NCBI GenBank assembly: GCA_016875645.1
Contig: VGPE01000003.1
Span: forward strand, 1-33,604
Length of the DNA stretch: 33,604 bases
Direction: 5' to 3'
Origin: Chloroflexota bacterium
GTDB taxonomy: Bacteria > Chloroflexota > Limnocylindria > Limnocylindrales > CSP1-4
Positions 1-7,575 of this stretch are shown piece after piece. Position 1 is the stretch's first letter; every line of letters starts with the position of its first letter. The notes under the pieces are model-generated. The model saw only the letters and a program-made list of their open reading frames with translations. It ran no database searches and had not been told where the DNA came from. Position numbers and translations under genes: made by a program.

Positions 1-5
1 CCCGA

Positions 6-20
6 TACTCCGGGGGAGTA
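6..20. promoter_or_regulatory. Candidate CsoR operator upstream of the csoR-like gene
   Basis: Perfect inverted repeat TACTCC-GGG-GGAGTA ending 10 bp before the ATG at 31; resembles short G/C-tract CsoR boxes. The GGGGGAG could alternatively be part of a ribosome-binding site. Confidence 0.4.
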
Positions 21-30
21 CCATTCGAGC

Positions 31-378
31 ATGGTCATCGAGCACCGCCCGGACGAGCCCGGCGAGACGTTCCGGCATGCCTACACGAAGGACAAGTCGC
101 AGCTCCTGCGCCGCCTGAGCCGGATCGAGGGCCAGGTGCGCGGCATCGGCCGGATGATCGAGCGCGATGAGTACTGCGTCGACATCCTCCAGCAGACCTC
201 TGCGCTTCGAGCCGCCGTGGACGCTCTCGCCATCCTGGTGCTCGAGGATCACGTCCAGGGTTGCGTGCGGACGGCCGCCGAGCGCGGTGAAGCCGACGTG
301 TACGCGGCCGAGGTCCTCGATGTGGTGCGCCGGACGCTGGGACGCCCGACCCGAGGCGGAGGCCCACGGACCGGCTGA
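31..378 (+). CDS. csoR: CsoR/RcnR (DUF156) family metal-sensing transcriptional repressor, probably Cu(I)-responsive
   Basis: RLSRIEGQVRGIGRMIERDEYCVDILQQ...LEDHVQGCV: family signature with the C...HxxxC copper-ligand pattern of CsoR. Confidence 0.85.
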   Translation: MVIEHRPDEPGETFRHAYTKDKSQLLRRLSRIEGQVRGIGRMIERDEYCVDILQQTSALRAAVDALAILVLEDHVQGCVRTAAERGEADVYAAEVLDVVRRTLGRPTRGGGPRTG

Positions 379-390
379 TCGCCGGTCCTT
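368..390 (+). terminator. Candidate intrinsic terminator overlapping the csoR stop codon
   Basis: GGACCGGC-TGATC-GCCGGTCC, perfect 8-bp stem with the TGA stop in the loop, followed by TT; no long T tract. Confidence 0.4.
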
Positions 391-599
391 CTGCCGTGCA
401 AATCTCGGCAGGTCGGGTGAAGACGCATCGAACGATGGGCGGGGGGATCGGGCCCGTCCTGATCGCCGCCGGGGAGCGGATCGCGAGGCGTCGTTCCATG
501 CGCCTGCGCGCGATCACGGGTGGAGTGAGCGAAGCTCCCGGGCGCCGGTCGCCCTGACGAGGCGGAAGGCCGAGCACGGGTCGTGGAGAGGCCGCCGTG

Positions 600-640
600 T
601 TATCCACGATTTCCGGAAGTCCTCCACCGTTCGTGGATAA
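600..640. repeat. Inverted pair of DnaA-box-like sequences
   Basis: TTATCCACGA (600-609) and TCGTGGATAA (631-640) are exact reverse complements, each 8/9 to the DnaA box TTATCCACA, flanking a TTCCGGAA palindrome (611-618). Confidence 0.6.
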
Positions 641-851
641 GGCCGTTGACGCCGCCGGTGGCCGCTCGTAGCGTCGCCCTTCCGCACGGCCCGCAGGGGA
701 ACCCGGGTAACGTGATCCGCCAGGGGTCCGGGGAAACCCGGCCACTTCGCACCGGACGGATCATGGAAAACCGCGATGTCGGCAGTGCGCAGCAGTCGAT
801 GACGGGAGCGGCTCGCGTCTCGGGTCCGGTCGTGACCTGGCGCACTGGCCG

Positions 852-1634
852 ATGATGACGCGCGACGAGCCGCTCCCGCCTCGCCCCGGGCGCATCGCGT
901 TGCCGGGATCTGTATCCGCCACACCTCCGTTGCCGGCCTCGACCCGGGCCCTGCTCGATTCGGGCCTCGAGCGTCTCGGCCTCGAATTGCCTGCCGGCGC
1001 TCGCGCGGCTCTGGAGGGCCACGCCCGGCTGCTGCTGGCCTGGACACCACACATCAACCTCACGGCGATCCGCGAGCCCGCCGACGTCGCCCGCGAGCAC
1101 CTGCTCGACTCACTCGCAGCCGTCGGGCTGCTGCGCTCGGGCGGCGTGCGCCGGCTGCTCGACCTGGGCAGCGGAGGCGGATTCCCTGGCATCCCGCTGG
1201 CGATCGCGCTGCCCGAGTCAACGGTGATCCTCGTGGAATCGATCGCAAAGAAGGCACGGTTCCTGGGGGTGGCGGTCGACGCACTCGGTCTGGGGGACCG
1301 GGTCGCGGTTCGAAACGCACGCGCCGAAGCCCTCGCCGCGTTGACCGGCTCCCCCGGCCTGCCCGTGGAGGCCGTCTGCGTCCGTGCCGTCGCCGGCCTC
1401 GGCGCCGTGGCCGGTCTCGCGGCACCCCTCCTGGCCCCCGGCGGCTGGCTCGTCGCATGGAAGCGCGGCGATGTCGCCGCGGAGATCGCGGCCGCCGGTC
1501 CGGACCTCGAGGCCAGCGGGTTCGGCCCGGCCCTCGCCCACACCGTTGACGTGGCGGGACTGGAAGACCATCGCCTCGTCGTCGCGACGCTGGTCCGCCC
1601 GCCTCCCCGGCGGGCTCATCGGCGGGCACGCTAG
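852..1634 (+). CDS. rsmG: 16S rRNA (guanine527-N7)-methyltransferase RsmG (GidB)
   Basis: HINLTAIREPADVAREHLLDSL and RLLDLGSGGGFPGIPLAIALPESTVILVESIAKKARFL motifs. Confidence 0.92.
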   Translation: MMTRDEPLPPRPGRIALPGSVSATPPLPASTRALLDSGLERLGLELPAGARAALEGHARLLLAWTPHINLTAIREPADVAREHLLDSLAAVGLLRSGGVRRLLDLGSGGGFPGIPLAIALPESTVILVESIAKKARFLGVAVDALGLGDRVAVRNARAEALAALTGSPGLPVEAVCVRAVAGLGAVAGLAAPLLAPGGWLVAWKRGDVAAEIAAAGPDLEASGFGPALAHTVDVAGLEDHRLVVATLVRPPPRRAHRRAR

Positions 1635-1674
1635 GCTCATCTCCATGCCCCTTCCGCCCCGGCTCCCCTGAAGC

Positions 1675-2397
1675 GTGCGGGTCCTGATCGTCTCGGACGT
1701 GCACGCGAACCTGCGTGCGCTCGACGCCGTCCTCGAAGCGGCCGGCTCCGTTGATGCTGTCTGGCATCTCGGCGACGTGGTCGGGTACGGCCCCGACCCG
1801 GACGCCGTGGTGGATCGACTCCGGTCGCGGGGAGCGGTCGGCGTTCGCGGCAACCACGATGCGGCGGCACTCGGCGGCCGTGAGATCGAGCAGTTCAACG
1901 CGTACGCGCGACGCGCGATGGAGTGGACGCGCGACGCGATCCGCGAGGAGACGCGCGCCTGGCTCGCGGATCTCCCAGAGCGACTGATGATCGGCCAGTT
2001 CACGTTGGTCCACGGCAGTCCACGAGACCCGATCTGGGAGTACATCAGCTCGGGCCCCGTGGCGCGCGCGAACCTCTCGGCCTTCGAAACCGCGTATTGC
2101 CTCCACGGGCATACACACGTGCCGGCGGCCTTCCGCGACGATGATGGGCGGCTCACGTCGATCGCGCCCGCGGGGGGCTCGTCGCTGGTGTTGGACTCGC
2201 GGCGGGTCCTGCTCAACCCGGGCAGCGTCGGCCAGCCCCGTGACGGGATCGCGACCGCGAGTTACCTCGTGCTGGACCTGGAACGACGTGAGACCCGTTG
2301 GCGACGGGCGGCCTACGACATCGGCGCCACCCAGGCGGCGATGACGGCGCTCGGCCTTCCGCCGCCGCTCGTGGCCCGCCTGAAACACGGCGTGTGA
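1675..2397 (+). CDS. Metallophosphoesterase, YfcE-type
   Basis: MRVLIVSDVHANLRALDAVL, WHLGDVVGYGPDP, GNHD, HGHTHVP, NPGSVGQPRDG; GTG start. Confidence 0.88.
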   Translation: MRVLIVSDVHANLRALDAVLEAAGSVDAVWHLGDVVGYGPDPDAVVDRLRSRGAVGVRGNHDAAALGGREIEQFNAYARRAMEWTRDAIREETRAWLADLPERLMIGQFTLVHGSPRDPIWEYISSGPVARANLSAFETAYCLHGHTHVPAAFRDDDGRLTSIAPAGGSSLVLDSRRVLLNPGSVGQPRDGIATASYLVLDLERRETRWRRAAYDIGATQAAMTALGLPPPLVARLKHGV

Positions 2398-2503
2398 TGA
2401 CGCGACCCCGTGATAGCCTCCGGCCGATGTCCAACCCGCCGCGAGGCCAGGGGGCGCGCGGCCACCCGGGTCCAGCCCTGCTGCGAAGGCGATTCCTGAG
2501 CCG

Positions 2504-4513
2504 GTGAGCGACCCAAGCCGACCCCTTCCGGGGCGCAAGATCGCCGATCGTCGTGTCCGCGTGGAGCGACCCCACGCGGCGTACTTCCGATACACCGGAC
2601 GAGGCCAGCTCAAGGCCAAGCCGGCGGCCAGTCTCCCCACCACCCCGGCCGGCCGCCTCGCGGCGCGCCTGAAGTCGATTGCCCTCGGGCGCCCCCTTGC
2701 CAACGAGGAGGAGGCCGGCGAGCGCCTGAGCAAGAAGAAGGCGCTCGCGATCTTCAGTTCCGACGCGATCTCGTCCTCGGCGTACGCGACCGAGGAGATC
2801 GTCCGCGTCCTCGTCCTGGGCGGAGTGGCAGCTCTGGCGCTGAGCCTGCCGGTCAGCATCGCCATCGCCCTCCTCCTGGGCGTCGTGGCGTTCAGCTACC
2901 GCCAGGTCTGCATCGCCTATCCGACGGGCGGTGGCTCCTACTCGGTCTCGAAGGCGAACTTCGGCAAGATCGCTTCACTCGTCGCCGCCTCGGCGCTCCT
3001 GATCGACTACACGCTCACGGTCGCCGTGTCGACGTCGTCGGCCGTGGAGCAGATCGTCTCGGCGGTCCCGAGCGTGGCGCCGATCGCCGTGCTGATCGGC
3101 GTCGGCGCGATTGCGCTGCTCACGATCGGCAACCTGCGCGGGCTGCGCGAGGCAGGGAACATCTTCGCGGTCCCGACGTACCTGTTCCTGGGCGCGGCGC
3201 TGCTCACGATCGTGCTCGGGGTCATCCAGGTCCTGGGCGGCGACCAGGCCGCCTACACGGCCGAGCAGCTTGCCCGTCAGCAGTCCTCGGTCGAGTCGTT
3301 GAGCATGATCCTCGTACTTCGGGCGTTCGCGTCGGGCGCGGTCGCGCTGACTGGCACCGAAGCGATCGCAACGGGCGTGCCCGCGTTCCAGCCACCCGAA
3401 TCAAGGAACGCTGCCACGACCCTTCTCGTGATGGGCGTGCTGCTGGCCACGCTGTTCATCGGCATCACGTTCCTCGCGGTGAACTTCGCGGTGCTGCCGA
3501 TCGAACAGTCGGCGCGCGAGACCGTGATCGCGCAGGTCGCGGCCCACGTCTACGGCGACGGCTCGATTCCATTCTTCCTGTTCCAGGCGTTCACCGCCCT
3601 GTTGCTGTTCCTGGCCGCGAACACGAGCTTTGCCGCGTTCCCGCGCCTCGCCGCGGTCCTCGCCCAGGACGGCTTCTTCCCCCGCCAGTTCTCGTTCCGC
3701 GGCGACCGGCTCGCGTTCTCGATGGGCATCGTGGTGCTGGGCGTCTTCGCCGCGGCCCTCGTGATCGCGGTCGGCGGCCACACCCACACGCTGATTCCCC
3801 TGTACGCGGTCGGGGTGTTCACCGATTTCACGATCAGCCAGGCGGGCATGATCCGCCACTGGCTGCGCGAGCGGCCGCCGGGCTGGCGCTATCGGCTGGC
3901 GATCAACGCGATCGGCTGCGTGGCCACCGCCGTTGTGGCGATCGTCGTCACCACCGTCAAGTTCGTGGACGGCGCGTGGCTGGTGATCCTGCTGATCCCG
4001 ACCTTCGTCGGGCTGATGATGTTCGTTCACCGCCAGTACGCCGAGCAGGCGCGCGAGCTGCATGTCCGCGACGACATCGTGATCCCGGGGCCGCATCGAT
4101 CGCAGCGCGTGGTGATCCCAGTGCCGGGCATCAACCGGGCCGTGGTGCAGGCGGTCAACTTCGCCCGGGCCATCGGGCCTGACATCCGGGGCGTCTACGT
4201 CACCGACGACATCGAGGGAGGCGAGGAACTGCGGCACCGGTGGGAGCGCCAGTTCCCGGAGGTGACCCTGGTGCTCGTCGAGTCGCCGTTTCGCGCGTTC
4301 ATCGGGCCCTTCGTGGCGTATCTCGACGTTCTCGACCGGGAGTGGCCCGCGGAACAGGAGGCGCCGATCACGATCGTGGTCCTGCCCGAGTACGTGGCAC
4401 GCCACTGGTGGGACCGGCTGCTCTACAACCAGACCGCCAAGCGGCTCAAGGCCACTCTCGTCGGCCGCGAGCACACGGTCATCGCGGACGTCCCGTACCG
4501 CCGCGACCACTGA
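2504..4513 (+). CDS. APC-superfamily permease, KimA-like (putative K+ transporter) with cytosolic C-terminal domain
   Basis: ERLSKKKALAIFSSDAISSSAYATEEI signature, multiple hydrophobic helices, soluble C-terminal ~130 aa; GTG start. Confidence 0.75.
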   Translation: MSDPSRPLPGRKIADRRVRVERPHAAYFRYTGRGQLKAKPAASLPTTPAGRLAARLKSIALGRPLANEEEAGERLSKKKALAIFSSDAISSSAYATEEIVRVLVLGGVAALALSLPVSIAIALLLGVVAFSYRQVCIAYPTGGGSYSVSKANFGKIASLVAASALLIDYTLTVAVSTSSAVEQIVSAVPSVAPIAVLIGVGAIALLTIGNLRGLREAGNIFAVPTYLFLGAALLTIVLGVIQVLGGDQAAYTAEQLARQQSSVESLSMILVLRAFASGAVALTGTEAIATGVPAFQPPESRNAATTLLVMGVLLATLFIGITFLAVNFAVLPIEQSARETVIAQVAAHVYGDGSIPFFLFQAFTALLLFLAANTSFAAFPRLAAVLAQDGFFPRQFSFRGDRLAFSMGIVVLGVFAAALVIAVGGHTHTLIPLYAVGVFTDFTISQAGMIRHWLRERPPGWRYRLAINAIGCVATAVVAIVVTTVKFVDGAWLVILLIPTFVGLMMFVHRQYAEQARELHVRDDIVIPGPHRSQRVVIPVPGINRAVVQAVNFARAIGPDIRGVYVTDDIEGGEELRHRWERQFPEVTLVLVESPFRAFIGPFVAYLDVLDREWPAEQEAPITIVVLPEYVARHWWDRLLYNQTAKRLKATLVGREHTVIADVPYRRDH

Positions 4514-4680
4514 CCGCCGCGGGTGGCGACGCCCGCCCTTCGGCCGGCGGCTGGCCGACCGCCGAGCGCACGTGCCGCCGGTGGTATCGTGACCACCGCG
4601 CGTTCCGGGCCGGCCGGGCGCGAGAGCCGACCGCATTCGTCGCCGGAAACCGCCGCAGACCGCGGCTCGGAGCTGACCCT

Positions 4681-5139
4681 TTGGCGGACGCCAATCACGC
4701 ACCGTTTCGGCGTGCCGTGCTGGCCGTGAACGGCGGGCCGACCGATCGCCAGATCGTGCGCCTGGCCTGCGACCTTGCGAAACCCTGGAAGTCGGAGATC
4801 GTGGCGGTCCACGTGGTGGAGATCGATTGGACGCTCCCGCTCGATGCCGACGTCGCCGGACGCTCGGAGGAGGCGCAGCGCGTGCTCGACTTCGCCGAGG
4901 CCGTGGCGGAGGAATCGAAGTACCGCGTCCAGGTCGTCCTGCTCCAGGCACGCGACGTGGGGGCGGCCCTCGTCGACGAGGCGAGTGAGCGCAACGCCGA
5001 CCTGGTGGTGCTCGGACTGCCGTATCGGACCAGGTTCGGCGGCGACTTCGAGATCGGCCGCACCATTCCGTACGTGCTCAAGAACACCCAGTGCAGCGTC
5101 TGGGTGGTCCGCCAAGCGATGCTCGAGGGTTCCCCATGA
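4681..5139 (+). CDS. Universal stress protein (UspA) family
   Basis: FRRAVLAVNGGPTDRQIVRLACDLAK...DLVVLGLPYR...GRTIPYVLKNTQCSVWVVR; TTG start proposed inside the longer ORF 4240-5139; the stop overlaps the next ATG. Confidence 0.75.
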   Translation: MADANHAPFRRAVLAVNGGPTDRQIVRLACDLAKPWKSEIVAVHVVEIDWTLPLDADVAGRSEEAQRVLDFAEAVAEESKYRVQVVLLQARDVGAALVDEASERNADLVVLGLPYRTRFGGDFEIGRTIPYVLKNTQCSVWVVRQAMLEGSP

Positions 5140-5654
5140 AGGTGGTCATCGTCGGTTGCGGGCGCGTCGGCGCGCTGCTGGCCGCCACGTTCGCGGCAGC
5201 CGGTCACAACGTCTCCATCATCGATACCTCGACGACGGCGTTCGAGCGGCTGCCGTCGTCGTTCCGGGGCGATGCGATCCGCGGCAACGGCACCGACGAG
5301 GCGGTCCTCCGGCGTGCCGGGGCGCAGGACTGCGATCTGTTCCTCGCACTCACAGAGGGTGACAATCGCAACGTGATGTCCGCCCAGCTCGCGGCCGAGG
5401 TGTTCGGCGCGCGCAAGTCCGTCGCCAAGCTCAACGACCCCGTGCGAGCGGAGGCCTACGCCGAGCTCGGAATCGCGACCATCTGCCGCACGTCGCTCAT
5501 GGCGGACGCCATCCTGGCCTTCGCCGGTCTGGCGGGCAGCGGGGCGCCGGTGATCCGGGTGCCCAGCGGCGGCCACGACGATGCGGCTCAGCTTCACGAC
5601 GCGCTCCTCCCGGAACCCGGGGCCGGCGCCGGCTCCACCACGCGAGGTCGGTGA
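5136..5654 (+). CDS. TrkA-N (RCK) NAD-binding protein, short form
   Basis: MKVVIVGCGRVGALLAATFAAAGHNVSIIDTS Rossmann motif; 172 aa with no obvious TrkA-C domain. Confidence 0.8.
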   Translation: MKVVIVGCGRVGALLAATFAAAGHNVSIIDTSTTAFERLPSSFRGDAIRGNGTDEAVLRRAGAQDCDLFLALTEGDNRNVMSAQLAAEVFGARKSVAKLNDPVRAEAYAELGIATICRTSLMADAILAFAGLAGSGAPVIRVPSGGHDDAAQLHDALLPEPGAGAGSTTRGR

Positions 5655-5655
5655 C

Positions 5656-6339
5656 ATGTTCGTTCTGGTCGTCGGCGGAGGGCGCGTCGGCTACTACCTG
5701 ACGCGCGAGTTGATCCAGTCCGGTCATGAAGTTGTGCTGATGGAGAAGGACCGCGCGCGGGCAACGCAGATCGCCGACGAGATCGGCTCGATCGTCATCC
5801 CCCACGACGGCTGTGAGGGCAAGTACCTCGCCGAGGCCGGTGCGAACCGCGCCGACGTAGTGGCCGCCGTGACCGGCGACGACGAGGACAACCTGGTCAT
5901 CTGCCAGATGGCCAAGCACCACTTCGATGTGCCCAAGACGATCGCGCGCGTGAACAACCCGGCCAACGAGGCGCTCTTCGAGCACCTTGGCGTCGACGAT
6001 CAGATCTCGCCGACCCGGATGATCCTGGCGTCCATCGAGCAGGAGATCCCCGTCCGGGAGCTGCTCCACCTGGCGGCACTCGGCGGCGAGGGTGATCTCG
6101 AACTCATCGAGGCCCAGATCGACGACCGGTCACCGGCCATCGGCCGGGCTGCCCAGGACCTGGGCGTTCCGAACGGCTGCTCGCTGTTCGCCGTGATCCG
6201 CGGCGGCGTGGCGACACCCGTCGGCTCGGACACGGTGCTCCGTCAGGGCGACAAGGTCCTTGCGATCGGCCGCCGAGAGTGCGAAGCGGAGCTGCGCGAG
6301 CAGTTGATCGGGGCGGAGATCGGGGCTCCGGGTCTCTGA
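5656..6339 (+). CDS. trkA: TrkA family K+ uptake regulatory protein (TrkA-N + TrkA-C)
   Basis: MFVLVVGGGRVGYYLTRELIQSGHEVVLME...; C-terminal GRAAQDLGVPNGCSLFAVIRGG..VLRQGDKVLAIG typical of TrkA-C. Confidence 0.85.
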   Translation: MFVLVVGGGRVGYYLTRELIQSGHEVVLMEKDRARATQIADEIGSIVIPHDGCEGKYLAEAGANRADVVAAVTGDDEDNLVICQMAKHHFDVPKTIARVNNPANEALFEHLGVDDQISPTRMILASIEQEIPVRELLHLAALGGEGDLELIEAQIDDRSPAIGRAAQDLGVPNGCSLFAVIRGGVATPVGSDTVLRQGDKVLAIGRRECEAELREQLIGAEIGAPGL

Positions 6340-6461
6340 CGCCCGGCCGTCACGGCCGCGTCCCTCCTTCGCAGGCCGAGCGTATCCCCGTGACGGGTTC
6401 CGTGCCCGCCTGCCCGGAAGCTCCGGGCCCTCGTTGCCTGCCCGCACCACGCCCGCGACTC

Positions 6462-6480
6462 TTGACAATGATGTTGTCAA
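6462..6480. promoter_or_regulatory. HAIR-like operator over the hsp20 promoter
   Basis: TTGACAATGATGTTGTCAA = TTGACA-N7-TGTCAA perfect inverted repeat; TTGACA can act as -35 with TAGGAT (6486-6491) as -10, 18-bp spacer. Confidence 0.65.
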
Positions 6481-6587
6481 TATTCTAGGATGTGCCACAT
6501 CCGGTGCGAGGTGCATCGGACGGGCCCGCGGGTCCACCCCAGGCAACCCGGGCCGGGAGGTCCGGAGATCATTCCAGGAGGTTCGAG

Positions 6588-7109
6588 ATGACGATCGCAC
6601 GGCGGCCGTCGCCGTTCGGCGAGCTCGTTTCGCTCCGCCAGGCGATGGACCGGCTCTTCGAGGACAGCTTCGTTCGGCCCCGCATGTGGGCCGGTTCTGC
6701 ACTCGAGAGCTCCAGTCTCGCCCTCGATGCCAAGGTCACGGCGGACGAGCTGCTCGTCCGGGCGTCGCTCCCCGGGGTCAAGCCCGAGGACGTCGAGATC
6801 ACGATCGAGAACGGGACGTTGACCATCTCCGGCGAGTCCCGGAGCGAGACGAAGGAGGAGTCCGATCAGTACCTGCTGCAGGAGATCCGGCGCGGCACCT
6901 TCGCCCGCTCGGTGACTCTGCCCAACGGCCTCGAGGCGGACAAGGCCGCGGCCACGTTCGACAACGGCATCCTGACCCTGCGCATTCCGCGCGCGGAGCA
7001 GGTGAAGCCACGGACGATCCGGATCACCCCGACAAGCGATGGCTCCGCACGCGACATCAGCACCGCTGGCGCCGGCCACGCCACCGCTCGCATCGAACAG
7101 CCCGCCTGA
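6588..7109 (+). CDS. Hsp20/alpha-crystallin small heat shock protein
   Basis: VRASLPGVKPEDVEITIENGTLTISGESR...FDNGILTLRIPRAE; ATG with upstream AGGAGG. Confidence 0.9.
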   Translation: MTIARRPSPFGELVSLRQAMDRLFEDSFVRPRMWAGSALESSSLALDAKVTADELLVRASLPGVKPEDVEITIENGTLTISGESRSETKEESDQYLLQEIRRGTFARSVTLPNGLEADKAAATFDNGILTLRIPRAEQVKPRTIRITPTSDGSARDISTAGAGHATARIEQPA

Positions 7110-7110
7110 C

Positions 7111-7488
7111 GTGCACGGCCGCCCCGATCGTGACCCCACTCGCCCGGTCTACGTCATCAGCGTGGCCGCGAGCATCGTCAGCGTCCACCCGCGGACGTTG
7201 CGCATCTACGAGGATGAGGGGCTGATCGCGCCGGCTCGTACCCCCACCAACATCCGGCTCTATAGCGAGAACGACATCCGGCGGGTCCTGTGGATCCGCC
7301 ACCTCACCCAGGAACGAGGCGTCAATCTGGCCGGCATCCGCGTCCTCTTCAAGCTCGAAGAGCGCCTGGGGACGCGGATCCTGGAGCTCCTCTACGACGA
7401 GCGGGCGCGGGATCGCACGGGCGAGCCGGGCACAGCCACCGGCGACCGACCGGTCCGGGTCGGTTCGCGTCGAGGCTGCCAGCCGTGA
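7111..7488 (+). CDS. hspR: MerR-family heat-shock repressor HspR
   Basis: PVYVISVAASIVSVHPRTLRIYEDEGLIAPARTPTNIRLYSENDIRRVLWIRHLTQERGVNLAGI; GTG start 1 nt after the hsp20 stop. Confidence 0.85.
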   Translation: MHGRPDRDPTRPVYVISVAASIVSVHPRTLRIYEDEGLIAPARTPTNIRLYSENDIRRVLWIRHLTQERGVNLAGIRVLFKLEERLGTRILELLYDERARDRTGEPGTATGDRPVRVGSRRGCQP

Positions 7489-7575
7489 TCAGCGCCACCA
7501 CGTCACAGATCCGGACGACGGCCGCGATGGCGACGTTGCCCGCGCGCAAGCGAAGCCATCCCCAGAGGAGATTCC

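Noticed and set aside
379-851. Small ORFs (e.g. 583-855 +) between csoR and rsmG
   Set aside because: No domain, no RBS, and they overlap the DnaA-box-like dyad; more likely non-coding.
2398-2503. Possible c-di-AMP (ydaO/kimA) riboswitch before the KimA-like gene
   Set aside because: Region is only ~105 nt and I could not find the conserved ydaO core motifs by eye; cmsearch with RF00379 would settle it.
1060-2865. 601-aa reverse-strand ORF over rsmG and the phosphoesterase
   Set aside because: Antisense shadow with Arg/Pro/Gly-rich composition.
6344-6358. CGGCCGT-C-ACGGCCG after trkA as a terminator
   Set aside because: Short GC palindrome with almost no loop and no T tract; common by chance in this composition.
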